A DNA stretch of 64,000 bases, from contig NZ_CP131130.1 in assembly GCF_033705735.1 (NCBI RefSeq), positions 1 through 64,000 on the forward strand, written 5' to 3'. The stretch's first letter is position 1, and each line of letters begins with the position of its first letter. Positions 32,573 to 42,542 of the stretch are shown piece by piece. The stretch is from Shinella zoogloeoides. Lineage in GTDB: Bacteria; Pseudomonadota; Alphaproteobacteria; Rhizobiales; Rhizobiaceae. A program made the translations under genes and the position numbers. The notes below the pieces were generated by a model that was not told the origin of the DNA, made no database searches, and worked only from the letters and a program-made list of their open reading frames with translations.

Positions 32573-33142
32573 ATGTTCATCCAGACCGAAGCGACGCCGA
32601 ACCCGTCGACCCTGAAGTTCCTGCCGGGCAAGGTGGTGCTGGAGACCGGCACGGCCGAGTTCCGCGACGAGACGGAGGCGCGCGCCGCCTCGCCGCTCGC
32701 CGCCCGCCTCTTCGGCATTCCGGGCGTCACCGGCGTCTTCCTCGGCTACGACTTCATCACCGTCACCAAGGACGATGCCGACTGGCAGCACATGAAGCCG
32801 GCCATCCTCGGCAACATCATGGAGCATTTCATGTCCGGCCAGCCGGTGCTTGCCGGCGGCGCGCTCGGCGGCAGCGACGACATGGAAGGCGAGTTCTTCG
32901 ACGAGGGTGACGAGACCATCGTCGCCACCATCAAGGAACTGCTCGACACGCGCGTGCGCCCCGCCGTGGCGCAGGACGGCGGCGACATCACCTTCAAGGG
33001 TTTCCGCGACGGCGTCGTCTATCTCAACATGAAGGGTGCCTGCTCGGGCTGCCCCTCCTCGACGGCGACGCTCAAGCACGGCGTTCAGAACCTTCTTCGC
33101 CATTTCGTACCGGAAGTGCAGGAAGTTGAAGCCGTCATGTAA
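32573..33142 (+). CDS. NfuA-like Fe-S cluster scaffold/carrier protein
   Basis: This 189-aa protein has an N-terminal Nfu_N domain (MFIQTEATPNPSTLKFLPGK; FGIPGVTGVFLGYDFITVTK) and a C-terminal NifU-like domain (VRPAVAQDGGDITFKGF). The cluster-binding pair Cys157/Cys160 is in GACSGCPSS. Such Nfu proteins hold a 4Fe-4S cluster between two subunits and deliver it to targets such as aconitase and lipoyl synthase. The start is set at 32573, where the family begins; the in-frame upstream ATG lies inside the ICE-like operator. Regulation by iron through Irr is suggested by that operator. Confidence 0.92.
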   Translation: MFIQTEATPNPSTLKFLPGKVVLETGTAEFRDETEARAASPLAARLFGIPGVTGVFLGYDFITVTKDDADWQHMKPAILGNIMEHFMSGQPVLAGGALGGSDDMEGEFFDEGDETIVATIKELLDTRVRPAVAQDGGDITFKGFRDGVVYLNMKGACSGCPSSTATLKHGVQNLLRHFVPEVQEVEAVM

Positions 33143-33172
33143 GGCCCGCCGCGGGATGCCGGAGTGCCCCGC

Positions 33173-33820
33173 ATGATCGTTCTGGCCATCGATACGGCGG
33201 GCGTCGGCTGCTACGCGGCGCTCTACGATCCCGATCAGGATGCCGTCCTCGGTGCCGCCGGCGCCGAGATCGGTCGCGGCCATGCCGAGCGGCTGATGGA
33301 ATTCGTCGACGCGGCGCTCGATGCGGCCGGCATGGACCTTGCGGCCGCCGGCCGCATCGCCGTCACCGTCGGCCCCGGCTCCTTCACCGGTATCCGCGTC
33401 GGCGTCGCGGCCGCCCGCGGCCTTGCGCTCGCCCTCGGCGTTCCGGCCGTCGGCGTCTCCACCCTTTCGGCACTCGCCGCCGAGCACGGCGCCGGCGCGC
33501 CGCTTCTGGTGGCGATGGATGCCAAGCGCGATGAGGTCTACTGGCAGCGTTTCGCCGCAGACGGCGCGGAGGCGTCGCCGCCGGCGCTCGCCGCGCTTTC
33601 CGAGGCGCGCGATATCGCCGCCGGGCACGAGGGCGTGCTCGCGGGCTCCGCGGCCGCCCTTCTGCGCGACGATGCGGCGCCTGCGGCCGACGGCGTTTCG
33701 ATCGTCACCGTCGCCCGCCTCGGTGCCCGGCTCGATCCTTCGAGCCATCAGCCGAAGCCGCTTTATCTGCGCGGTCCCGATGCCAAGCCGCAGGCGGGTT
33801 TCGCGATCCGGAGAGCCTGA
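33173..33820 (+). CDS. tsaB: tRNA threonylcarbamoyladenosine biosynthesis protein TsaB
   Basis: TsaB is the partner of TsaD in the t6A37 tRNA-modification complex (TsaB-TsaD-TsaE). The 215-aa product has the ASKHA-fold start MIVLAIDTAGVGCYAALYD and the family hallmark TVGPGSFTGIRVGVAAARGLAL. ATG 33173 has GGAG at good spacing; the GTG at 33164 lacks a usable site. The stop TGA is immediately followed by the rimI ATG, so the two are translationally coupled, a frequent bacterial pairing. Confidence 0.95.
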   Translation: MIVLAIDTAGVGCYAALYDPDQDAVLGAAGAEIGRGHAERLMEFVDAALDAAGMDLAAAGRIAVTVGPGSFTGIRVGVAAARGLALALGVPAVGVSTLSALAAEHGAGAPLLVAMDAKRDEVYWQRFAADGAEASPPALAALSEARDIAAGHEGVLAGSAAALLRDDAAPAADGVSIVTVARLGARLDPSSHQPKPLYLRGPDAKPQAGFAIRRA

Positions 33821-34315
33821 ATGTCCCTCGGCGACTATTTCACCCGCAAGCCCGTCTTCGAGATCTTCCCGCTCGAAACGGACGATGCCGGCATTGCCGC
33901 GGCCCTGCATCGCACCCGCTTTCCCCAGCCGTGGAACGACGGCGAATTCCATTCGCTGCTCTCGCAGGACCCGGTCTTCGGTTTCCTTGCCCTGAAGGAG
34001 GGCGTGCTCGGCCGGACGGCCGGCGGCTTAGTGCTGGCGCGCGCGGCGGCGGGCGAGGCGGAGATCCTCACCATCGGCGTCGACGAGCGATTCGGCCGTG
34101 CCGGCCTCGGCTGGCGGTTGATGCTGGCGGCGCTGCGCGAGGCGAAGATGCGCGGCGCGGAGGCCATCTTCCTCGAGGTCGACGAGGGCAATGCCGCTGC
34201 CCGTGGGCTCTATGCCAAGCTCGGCTTTTCCAAGGTCGGCGAGCGCAAGGCCTACTATGCCGCCGCCGATGGCAGCCGGTCCACGGCGCTTGTCATGCGG
34301 CGCGATCTTCGCTAG
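33821..34315 (+). CDS. rimI: Ribosomal-protein-alanine N-acetyltransferase RimI
   Basis: This GNAT acetyltransferase is 164 aa; in enterobacteria RimI acetylates the N-terminal alanine of ribosomal protein S18. Visible elements are the acetyl-CoA P-loop-like segment VDERFGRAGLGWRLMLAAL, the FLEVDEGNAAARGLYAKLGF motif with the catalytic-region residues, and KVGERKAYY. It is directly joined to tsaB and followed 37 bp later by a fur/mur gene. The real substrate range in rhizobia is unknown. Confidence 0.92.
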   Translation: MSLGDYFTRKPVFEIFPLETDDAGIAAALHRTRFPQPWNDGEFHSLLSQDPVFGFLALKEGVLGRTAGGLVLARAAAGEAEILTIGVDERFGRAGLGWRLMLAALREAKMRGAEAIFLEVDEGNAAARGLYAKLGFSKVGERKAYYAAADGSRSTALVMRRDLR

Positions 34316-34352
34316 TCCCCTTGCGGGGGGCATAACGAGAAGGGCTGGTCGC

Positions 34353-34778
34353 ATGGCGGACGCGGAAAAATCGCTGGAAGAGCTTTGTGTCGAGCGCGGC
34401 ATGCGCATGACCGAGCAGCGCCGCGTCATCGCGCGCGTGCTGGAAGCCTCCGACGATCACCCGGATGTCGAGGAACTCTACCGCCGCTCCTCCGCCGTCG
34501 ACGCGCGCATCTCCATCTCCACGGTCTACCGCACGGTCAAGCTCTTCGAGGATGCCGGCATCATCGAGCGCCACGATTTCCGCGACGGTCGCTCGCGCTA
34601 CGAGACCGTGCCGGACGAGCACCACGACCACCTGATCGACCTGAAGAGCGGCGAGGTCATCGAATTCCATTCGCCCGAGATCGAGGCGCTGCAGGAGCGC
34701 ATCGCCCGCGAGCACGGCTTCCGGCTCGTCGACCACCGGCTGGAGCTCTACGGCGTTCCGCTCAAGGAGGGCGAGTGA
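34353..34778 (+). CDS. Fur-family metalloregulator (Fur/Mur type)
   Basis: This 141-aa Fur-fold protein has a winged-helix domain with the characteristic RMTEQRRVIARVLEASDDHPDVEELYRR and ISISTVYRTVKLFEDAGII. The dimerisation/metal domain starts with DEHHDHLIDLKSGEVIEF. It lacks the CxxC structural-zinc pairs of E. coli Fur. In Rhizobiaceae the Fur-like protein in this genomic context mainly senses manganese (Mur) and represses Mn uptake, with iron control passed to RirA and Irr. Mur function is therefore the better guess. The start at 34353 was chosen because upstream codons overlap rimI. Confidence 0.88.
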   Translation: MADAEKSLEELCVERGMRMTEQRRVIARVLEASDDHPDVEELYRRSSAVDARISISTVYRTVKLFEDAGIIERHDFRDGRSRYETVPDEHHDHLIDLKSGEVIEFHSPEIEALQERIAREHGFRLVDHRLELYGVPLKEGE

Positions 34779-34796
34779 GGCGGACGGTATTGCGGC

Positions 34797-34951
34797 ACCC
34801 CCCTCTGCCCTGCCGGGCATCTCCCCCACAAGGGGGGAGATTGGATGGGGCGCTGTCTCGCCCATCTCTGACGTTGCTGATTGAGCAAGGTTTGCGCGTC
34901 TTGCCGATCTCCCCCCTTGTGGGGGAGATGCCCGGCAGGGCAGAGGGGGGT
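34797..34951. repeat. Long perfect inverted repeat (45-bp arms) between fur/mur and olsA
   Basis: Arms 34797-34841 and 34907-34951 are exact reverse complements over 45 bp, with a 65-bp spacer. Each arm contains a smaller hairpin, CTCCCCC-ACAA-GGGGGGAG, and the TGCCCTGCCGGGCA dyad. This fits a dispersed palindromic/MITE-like element of rhizobial genomes. No ORF lies inside. Confidence 0.85.
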
Positions 34952-34998
34952 AGCTGCGGAACGCGAGGAGAAGCCTTCCCCCACCTTTCGGTGATCCC

Positions 34999-35787
34999 GT
35001 GATCACCTGGCTGCGCATCGCCCTCGGCCTCGTCATCCTCGCCACGGTCACCCTCGTCCTGCTGCCGGCCCAGCTTGTCGGCCTGCGCTTCAATCTGAAG
35101 ATCCGCCGCTACCTGCCGCGCCTCTGGCACCGCGTCGCCTGCCGCGTGCTCGGCCTCAAGGTGCGCGTGCACGGCGCGCTGGAGAAAAACCGCCCCCTCC
35201 TGATCGCCGCCAACCATGCCTCCTGGAAGGACATCATGGTGCTCGGCTCCGTCGCCGACGTCGTCTATATCGCCAAGTCCGAGGTGCGAGGCTGGCCGGT
35301 CTTCGGCATTCTCGCCCGCCTGCAGGCGACGATCTTCGTCGAGCGCGAGCAGCGCCAGAAGACCGGCGACCAGGTGGACGAAATCGCACGGCGGCTGGCG
35401 GACGGCGAGATCGTCGTGCTCTTTCCGGAAGGCACCACCTCGGACGGCAACCAACTCCTGGAGATCAAGTCCTCGCTCTTCGGCGCCGCCGCCTCCGCCG
35501 TGCCGCATGCGCCGGAGGGCGTCGTTCATATCCAGCCGGTCTCCATCGCCTATACGGGCCTCCACGGCATGGCGATGGGCCGCTACCACCGCCCCATCGC
35601 CGCCTGGCCCGGCGATATCGAACTCCTGCCGCATCTTCTCGGCATTGCGCGGGAAGGGGCGGTCGATGTCGACGTCGATTTCGGCGAGCGTGTCGACTAC
35701 ACGCGGGCAAGCAACCGCAAGGACGTGAGCCGCACGGTCGGAGCGCGCATCCGCGCCATGCTCGGCGCTCGGCTGCGCGGCCGGTAG
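34999..35787 (+). CDS. olsA: Lyso-ornithine lipid O-acyltransferase OlsA (PlsC family)
   Basis: OlsA acylates lyso-ornithine lipid to complete ornithine lipid; related PlsC enzymes make phosphatidic acid. The 262-aa product has an N-terminal membrane helix (LGLVILATVTLVLLPAQLVG, about 9-28). The acyltransferase motifs are NHASWKD (72-78, catalytic His73 and Asp78) and FPEGTTSDG (142-150). The location between fur/mur and miaB matches olsA in Sinorhizobium, and olsB is in the same window. Start is GTG 34999 with a poor ribosome site, directly downstream of the long inverted repeat. Confidence 0.85.
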   Translation: MITWLRIALGLVILATVTLVLLPAQLVGLRFNLKIRRYLPRLWHRVACRVLGLKVRVHGALEKNRPLLIAANHASWKDIMVLGSVADVVYIAKSEVRGWPVFGILARLQATIFVEREQRQKTGDQVDEIARRLADGEIVVLFPEGTTSDGNQLLEIKSSLFGAAASAVPHAPEGVVHIQPVSIAYTGLHGMAMGRYHRPIAAWPGDIELLPHLLGIAREGAVDVDVDFGERVDYTRASNRKDVSRTVGARIRAMLGARLRGR

Positions 35788-35841
35788 AGGCGAGATGCGG
35801 CGGGGCTTCAATTTCCGGCCTTTTTCCACTATGGAACGGCC

Positions 35842-37230
<1,389 letters not shown>

Positions 37231-37257
37231 CGGGCGGATTTCAAGGAGCTTGACCGC

Positions 37258-38310
37258 TTGAACGGACACGAACTGACGACGTCATCGCCGCGCCAGTCGA
37301 AAAGCCAGACCGACGCCAATCAATTCGTGCTCACTTTCGAGAACAATCGATACGCAAGCGAGCTTTTCGGCCAGTTCGACCAGAACCTGAAGCTTCTGGA
37401 ACAGCGCCTCAACATCGATGCGCGAGCGCGGGGCAATTCCGTTTCCATCTCCGGCGAAGTGATGGCCACCAACCAGGCCCGCCGCGCGCTGGATTATCTC
37501 TACGACCGGCTGCAGAAGGGCGGCTCGATCGAGCTTTCCGATGTCGAGGGCGCTATCCGCATGGCGATCGCGGCCGACGACCAGTTGTCGCTGCCGACGA
37601 TGGAGCGTAAAGCCAAGCTCACCATGTCGCAGATCTCCACCCGCAAGAAGACCATCGCCGCCCGCACGCCGACGCAGGATACCTACATCCGCGCGCTGGA
37701 GCGCTCCGAGCTCGTCTTCGGCGTCGGCCCGGCCGGCACGGGCAAGACCTATCTCGCCGTCGCCTATGCCGCCCAGCTTCTGGAGCGCGGTGCCGTCGAC
37801 CGCATCATCCTCTCCCGTCCGGCCGTCGAAGCCGGCGAACGCCTCGGCTTCCTGCCCGGCGACATGAAGGAGAAGGTCGATCCCTATCTCCGCCCGCTCT
37901 ATGACGCGCTTTACGACATGATGCCGGGCGACAAGGTCGAACGCGCCATCACGGCCGGCGTCATCGAGATCGCGCCGCTCGCCTTCATGCGCGGCCGCAC
38001 GCTCGCCAACGCCGCCGTCATCCTCGACGAGGCGCAGAACACGACCTCGATGCAGATGAAGATGTTCCTGACGCGTCTCGGCGAGAACGGCCGCATGATC
38101 GTCACCGGCGATCCGAGCCAGGTCGACCTGCCGCGCGGCGTGAAGTCCGGCCTCGTGGAAGCCCTGCAAATCCTCAAGGGCGTCGAGGGCGTCTCGGTCG
38201 TCCGCTTCAAGGATGTCGACGTCGTGCGCCATCCGATGGTCGCCCGTATCGTGCGCGCCTACGAGGCGCAGACGGCCGTGCAGGACGAAAGCGAGCTGCC
38301 GGACCGCTGA
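37258..38310 (+). CDS. PhoH-like ATPase (YbeZ)
   Basis: This 350-aa P-loop ATPase has Walker A GPAGTGKT (157-164), the LSRPAVEAGERLGFLPGD motif, Walker B VILDEAQN and sensor TGDPSQVDLP. The N-terminal about 110 residues look like a KH-like RNA-binding region. YbeZ/PhoH partners YbeY in rRNA processing and RNA turnover; the name refers to an E. coli paralogue and does not imply phosphate control. Start is TTG 37258 with AAGGAG about 10 bp upstream; no in-frame ATG precedes the conserved sequence. ybeY follows after 14 bp. Confidence 0.92.
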   Translation: MNGHELTTSSPRQSKSQTDANQFVLTFENNRYASELFGQFDQNLKLLEQRLNIDARARGNSVSISGEVMATNQARRALDYLYDRLQKGGSIELSDVEGAIRMAIAADDQLSLPTMERKAKLTMSQISTRKKTIAARTPTQDTYIRALERSELVFGVGPAGTGKTYLAVAYAAQLLERGAVDRIILSRPAVEAGERLGFLPGDMKEKVDPYLRPLYDALYDMMPGDKVERAITAGVIEIAPLAFMRGRTLANAAVILDEAQNTTSMQMKMFLTRLGENGRMIVTGDPSQVDLPRGVKSGLVEALQILKGVEGVSVVRFKDVDVVRHPMVARIVRAYEAQTAVQDESELPDR

Positions 38311-38324
38311 GGTCCGGATACCTG

Positions 38325-38834
38325 ATGAGCGAACTCGATATCCAGATCTCCATAGAGGAGGGCGCATGGCCCTCCGAGGAACACCTTTTCGAAATGAGCG
38401 GGCGCGTGCTCGGCGCAGCGGCGGATTACCTGCGAAAGCAGGAAAAGCAGCCCTTCCCGAAGACCGGCGCGCCGGAAGTCTCCCTCGTCTTCACGAATGA
38501 CGAGAGCATCCGCGCCATCAACGCGGAATGGCGCAGCCAGGACAAGCCCACCAACGTTCTGTCCTTCCCCGCCTTCCCGGTGACGCCCGGAAAAATGCCG
38601 GGTCCGATGCTCGGCGACATCATCTTCGCCGAGGAGACATTGACCCGCGAAGCGGCCGATCTCGGCAAGTCTTTCGACGATCATCTCACGCATCTCATGG
38701 TGCATGGATTTCTGCATCTCTTCGGTTATGATCATATGGAAGACGAAGAGGCTGAAAAAATGGAGGGGCTGGAGACTCGCATTCTTGCCGAGCTTGGCCT
38801 ATCTGACCCCTACGGGGATGGCCCCGAAGAATAG
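38325..38834 (+). CDS. ybeY: Endoribonuclease YbeY
   Basis: YbeY is a metal-dependent RNase needed for 16S rRNA 3' maturation and ribosome quality control; in Sinorhizobium it also affects small-RNA function. The 169-aa product carries the zinc motif MVHGFLHLFGYDH with His127, His131 and His137, preceded by the conserved NVLSFPAFP and LGDIIFAEET segments. It sits between its partner phoH (ybeZ) and corC. Confidence 0.96.
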   Translation: MSELDIQISIEEGAWPSEEHLFEMSGRVLGAAADYLRKQEKQPFPKTGAPEVSLVFTNDESIRAINAEWRSQDKPTNVLSFPAFPVTPGKMPGPMLGDIIFAEETLTREAADLGKSFDDHLTHLMVHGFLHLFGYDHMEDEEAEKMEGLETRILAELGLSDPYGDGPEE

Positions 38835-38843
38835 TTTGGACCA

Positions 38844-39995
38844 ATGAGCGACTTTAGAAATCAGCCGGCAGCGGCGGAAAAGAACGAGGCGGACGCCTCA
38901 AGTCAGGACGAGGCGGGCAGTAGTAGCAGCGCGCCGAAGCAGGAAAGCGGGGGCCGGTCATCCTTCTGGTCCCGCGCGACACGGCTTTGGCGCATGACTG
39001 GCGCCTCCACGCTGCGCAAGGACCTCGCAGACGCCCTGATGACGGAAGACACCGGCGGCGAGCCGGCCTTCCTGCCCGAAGAGCGGGCGATGCTGCACAA
39101 TATTCTCCGCTTCCGCGAGGTGCGCGTCGAGGACGTCATGGTCCCGCGCGCCGATATCGAGGCCGTCGACCAGGACATCACCATTGCCGAGCTGATGGTG
39201 ATCTTCGAGGATTCCGGCCGCTCGCGCATGCCGGTCTATAACGAGAGCCTCGATGATCCGCGCGGCATGGTCCATATCCGCGACCTGCTCGCCTATGTCA
39301 CCAAGCAGGCCCGCAACAAGCGCCGCACCGGCGCGAAGAACGGCAGCGCCGCGGCCGCTACCGGCGAAAAGCCGGCGCGAACGCCGAAAGCCGAATTCGA
39401 CCTCGGCCGTGTCGATCTTTCCAAGACCGTTGCCGAAGCCGGCATCATCCGCCAGGTCCTCTTCGTCCCGCCGTCCATGCTGGCCGCCGACCTCATGGCG
39501 CGCATGCAGGCCGACCGCACCCAGATGGCCCTCGTCATCGACGAATATGGCGGCACGGACGGCCTCGCCTCGCTGGAAGACATCGTCGAGATGGTCGTCG
39601 GCGACATCGAGGACGAGCACGACGACGAGGAGGCGATGATCCAGCGCGTCAGCGACGACGTCTTCATCGCCGATGCCCGCGTCGAGCTTGAGGAACTGGC
39701 CGAAGCCATCGGTTCCGATTTCGACATCCGAGAACAGCTGGAAGACGCCGATACGCTCGGCGGCCTGATCTTCGCCTCGCTCGGCCGCATACCGGTGCGC
39801 GGCGAGGTGGTACAGGCCGTGCCCGGCTTCGAATTCCACGTCCTCGACGCGGACCCGCGCCGCGTCAAGCGCGTGCGCGTCACCCGCAAGCGCGCCAGCT
39901 CCGTCCGCCGCCGCGAGCGCCGGCCCGGCGAGAGCCTTCCCGCCGATCGCGCCAACCCGGCCGAGCAGCGCAGCGACGAGGCGGGGGCGGAGTAA
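38844..39995 (+). CDS. CBS-domain protein CorC/TlyC family
   Basis: This 383-aa cytoplasmic-type CorC homologue has an N-terminal low-complexity Ser/Glu segment (about 1-40). It then has paired CBS domains (from VEDVMVPRADIEAVDQDITI; second from SKTVAEAGIIRQVLFVPPSM) and a C-terminal CorC_HlyC transporter-associated domain (about 275-350). An Ala/Lys-rich insertion separates the CBS motifs. Family members are linked to Mg/Co efflux or, as TlyC, were named hemolysins without good support. The C-terminus is very Arg-rich. Position between ybeY and lnt is conserved. Confidence 0.92.
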   Translation: MSDFRNQPAAAEKNEADASSQDEAGSSSSAPKQESGGRSSFWSRATRLWRMTGASTLRKDLADALMTEDTGGEPAFLPEERAMLHNILRFREVRVEDVMVPRADIEAVDQDITIAELMVIFEDSGRSRMPVYNESLDDPRGMVHIRDLLAYVTKQARNKRRTGAKNGSAAAATGEKPARTPKAEFDLGRVDLSKTVAEAGIIRQVLFVPPSMLAADLMARMQADRTQMALVIDEYGGTDGLASLEDIVEMVVGDIEDEHDDEEAMIQRVSDDVFIADARVELEELAEAIGSDFDIREQLEDADTLGGLIFASLGRIPVRGEVVQAVPGFEFHVLDADPRRVKRVRVTRKRASSVRRRERRPGESLPADRANPAEQRSDEAGAE

Positions 39996-40031
39996 GGCTC
40001 ACTTCTTTACGGAACAGGGCGTCGTATTGTC

Positions 40032-40170
40032 CCTCACCCTGACCCTCTCCCCGCAAGCGGGAGAGGGGACTTGCCCTACGCATCGTTGGAGAGTTGAGGA
40101 AAACGGTGCGGCATATCTCCTTCGCCCCGCTTGCGGGGAGAAGGTGGCCGGCAGGCTGGATGAGGGGCAA
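40032..40170. repeat. Paired hairpin repeat between corC and lnt
   Basis: Two related hairpins lie in opposite orientation. The first is CCCTCTCCCCGCAAGCGGG-AGAGGG (about 40044-40068). The second is CCTTCGCCCCGC-TTGCGGGGAGAAGG (about 40120-40145). Outer flanks TCCCTCACCC and GGATGAGGGGCA also match inversely. This is a dispersed intergenic palindrome family with no coding potential; with flanking sequence it fills the 294-bp gap before lnt. Confidence 0.75.
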
Positions 40171-40289
40171 GGCATCCCCACTACCCTCCAGAAAGCGCCA
40201 TCCCGACATCCCCCCTCATGACACAGGACAAGACGCTGCTTTTTTGGAACACTGGCGCGGCTGATTCGGGGACATGTGAAGGGGACGGC

Positions 40290-41873
40290 ATGGAGCGGCT
40301 GGCGGGCAAGGTCATGCTCCTGTCTGGGACGAGACGGGCGCTGACGGCATTTCTTGCGGGGGTCGCCGGCGTGCTGGCGCTGCCGCCCTTCGGCTTCTTC
40401 GCGGCGCTCTTCGTGTCCTTCACCCTGCTAGTCTGGCTGCTCGACGGGGCGAGCGGCGCGCCGGAAGCCGGCTTCCTCCGGCGTCTTGCGCCCGCCTTCC
40501 GCATCGGCTGGTTCTTCGGCTTCGGCTATTTCGTCGGCGGGCTCTGGTGGCTGGGCAATGCGCTGCTGGTCGAGGCGGATGCCTTCGCCTGGGCGCTGCC
40601 GCTCGCCGTCTTCGGCCTGCCGGCCTTCCTCGCCATCTATTACGGCATCGCCGCCGCGCTCGCCCGGCTCCTCTGGTCGGACGGCATGGGCCGCATCGCC
40701 GCGCTCGCCTTCGCTTTCGGGGTGGGGGAATGGCTGCGCGGCACGCTCTTCACCGGCTTTCCCTGGAACGCCGTCGGCTACGGCATCATGCCCGTGCCGC
40801 TCCTCATGCAGTCGTCCGGCATCGTCGGCATCGCCGCGATGAACGTGCTCGCCGTTTTCGTCTTCGCCGCGCCCGCCCTTCTCGGCACGCGGCGGGGCAG
40901 GGGGATCGGCCTTTCGCTCGCCGCGCTGCTCTTCGCCGCCCATGTAGGCTACGGCTACTACGCGCTGAACCTCCTGCCGGCGCCGGACGACGACAGCACC
41001 GTCGTCCGCCTCGTCCAGCCGGTGATCGACCAGGCGATGAAGCTCGACGACACCGCAAGGGCCGAGATCTTCGAGCGGCATCTGGCGCTGAGCGCCGCAA
41101 AGCCCGAGGGCGGCGGCAAGCGGCCGGACATCATCGTCTGGCCGGAAACCTCCATCCCCTTCATCCTGACGGACAATCCCGATGCCCTCGTGCGCATCGC
41201 CGCCGTGCTCGACGACGACCAGGTGCTGATCGCCGGCGCGGTGCGCACCGAAAGTGCGGGCTCCGGCAAGGCGCCGCGCTACTACAATTCCATCTACGCC
41301 ATCGACGGCAAGGGCCAGATCATCGGCGCGGCCGACAAGGTGCATCTCGTGCCCTTCGGCGAATACATGCCCTTCGCCGAGGTCTTCGAGAGCTTCGGCG
41401 TCAGCGCCGTCGCCATGCCGGGCGGCTTTTCCGCCGCGCGCGAGCACCAGCTCCTGACGGTCCGCGGCAAGGGGCTCTATCCGCTGGTCTGCTACGAGGC
41501 GATCTTCCCCTCCGAGATCAACGGCGCGGGGAAGACGGCCGCCGCGCTGCTGAACGTCACCAACGACGCCTGGTTCGGCAATACGCCCGGTCCCTACCAG
41601 CATTTCCTGCAGGCGCGACTGCGCGCGGTCGAGCGCGGCATGCCGCTGATTCGCGCCGCCAATAACGGCATTTCGGCCGTGGTGGATGCCAAGGGGCAGG
41701 TCGTTTCCGGCCTTGCCTACGATGTCCCCGGTTTTGTGGATGCAACCCTTCCGGGTAAATTCGCGCCGACGGAACGGGCAACACGGCAGAACCGGGCGTT
41801 TCTGATTGCCCTGTCCATTCTCCTCGGGACGGCGCTTATTTCTCGCATGGGTTTTAGAAATCGGATGAATTGA
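40290..41873 (+). CDS. lnt: Apolipoprotein N-acyltransferase Lnt
   Basis: Lnt adds the third acyl chain to the N-terminal cysteine of lipoproteins, completing the lgt-lspA-lnt pathway. The 527-aa product has about eight membrane helices and a periplasmic nitrilase-like domain. The catalytic triad residues are in WPETSIPF (Glu), DKVHLVPFGE (Lys) and YPLVCYEAIFP (Cys). ATG 40290 (MERLAGKVMLLSG) has GAAGGGGACGGC upstream and matches the family start; an in-frame ATG at 40218 adds unrelated residues. lspA is at 16.5 kb. Confidence 0.95.
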   Translation: MERLAGKVMLLSGTRRALTAFLAGVAGVLALPPFGFFAALFVSFTLLVWLLDGASGAPEAGFLRRLAPAFRIGWFFGFGYFVGGLWWLGNALLVEADAFAWALPLAVFGLPAFLAIYYGIAAALARLLWSDGMGRIAALAFAFGVGEWLRGTLFTGFPWNAVGYGIMPVPLLMQSSGIVGIAAMNVLAVFVFAAPALLGTRRGRGIGLSLAALLFAAHVGYGYYALNLLPAPDDDSTVVRLVQPVIDQAMKLDDTARAEIFERHLALSAAKPEGGGKRPDIIVWPETSIPFILTDNPDALVRIAAVLDDDQVLIAGAVRTESAGSGKAPRYYNSIYAIDGKGQIIGAADKVHLVPFGEYMPFAEVFESFGVSAVAMPGGFSAAREHQLLTVRGKGLYPLVCYEAIFPSEINGAGKTAAALLNVTNDAWFGNTPGPYQHFLQARLRAVERGMPLIRAANNGISAVVDAKGQVVSGLAYDVPGFVDATLPGKFAPTERATRQNRAFLIALSILLGTALISRMGFRNRMN

Positions 41874-42019
41874 CCCAAAACCCCTAAAATAGCATAGTGC
41901 ACGCCGCCGGCCGTTCTCCTGTATTGTAGCGACCTTCAGAGTCTGCGCATACAACGTGACGTTAAGTTTTCGTTAAGGCTGCCGGTGGGTAGGGGCCATT
42001 CCGCGTTAGGACGAAAGTG

Positions 42020-42439
42020 ATGATGGAAAACAAGAAGAAGCCGAATCCGATCGATATACATGTCGGCAGCCGGATCCGGCTTCGCAGGACCATGCTCGGC
42101 ATGAGCCAGGAGAAGCTGGGCGAAAGCCTCGGCATCACCTTCCAGCAGATTCAGAAATACGAGAAGGGCACGAACCGCGTCGGCGCCAGCCGCCTGCAGA
42201 ACATTTCGAGCATTCTCAACGTGCCGGTCTCCTTCTTCTTCGAGGATGCCCCGGGCGAGCAGGCGGATGCCCAGGCCGGCTTCGCCGAAGCCTCCAGCTC
42301 CAACTATGTCGTCGACTTCCTCTCCTCCTCCGAAGGCCTGCAGCTCAACCGCGCCTTCGTGAAGATCGGCGATCCCAAGGTGCGCCGCAAGCTGGTCGAT
42401 CTGGTGAAGGCGCTGGCCGCCGAGGCCGAGGTCGAGTGA
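42020..42439 (+). CDS. XRE-family transcriptional regulator, PraR-like
   Basis: This 139-aa protein has an N-terminal Cro/C1-type helix-turn-helix (VGSRIRLRRTMLGMSQEKLG, ITFQQIQKYEKGTNRVGASR, about 14-70). A linker and a conserved C-terminal segment (LQLNRAFVKIGDPKVRRKLV) follow. Near-identical regulators upstream of metK in rhizobia include PraR, which represses quorum-sensing and biofilm or host-interaction genes. The name is given by similarity and position. Start: ATG 42020 or 42023 (GTG 42017 also in frame). The upstream gap holds CGTTAAG direct repeats and an AACGT-G-ACGTT dyad that could be autoregulatory. A strong terminator follows. Confidence 0.85.
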   Translation: MMENKKKPNPIDIHVGSRIRLRRTMLGMSQEKLGESLGITFQQIQKYEKGTNRVGASRLQNISSILNVPVSFFFEDAPGEQADAQAGFAEASSSNYVVDFLSSSEGLQLNRAFVKIGDPKVRRKLVDLVKALAAEAEVE

Positions 42440-42464
42440 CCTGTCCCTGCCGGAACGCATGAAG

Positions 42465-42489
42465 GAACGGCCCTGCGGGGCCGTTTTTC
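42465..42489 (+). terminator. Terminator of the PraR-like gene
   Basis: A perfect 7-bp stem ACGGCCC/GGGCCGT (42467-42473 and 42478-42484) with TGCG loop is followed by TTTTT. It separates this gene from metK. Confidence 0.88.
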
Positions 42490-42542
42490 ATGCCTGCCGG
42501 CCGCTTCTGCGCGGCGGATGCGGCAAATCATCCGGGAATTTG

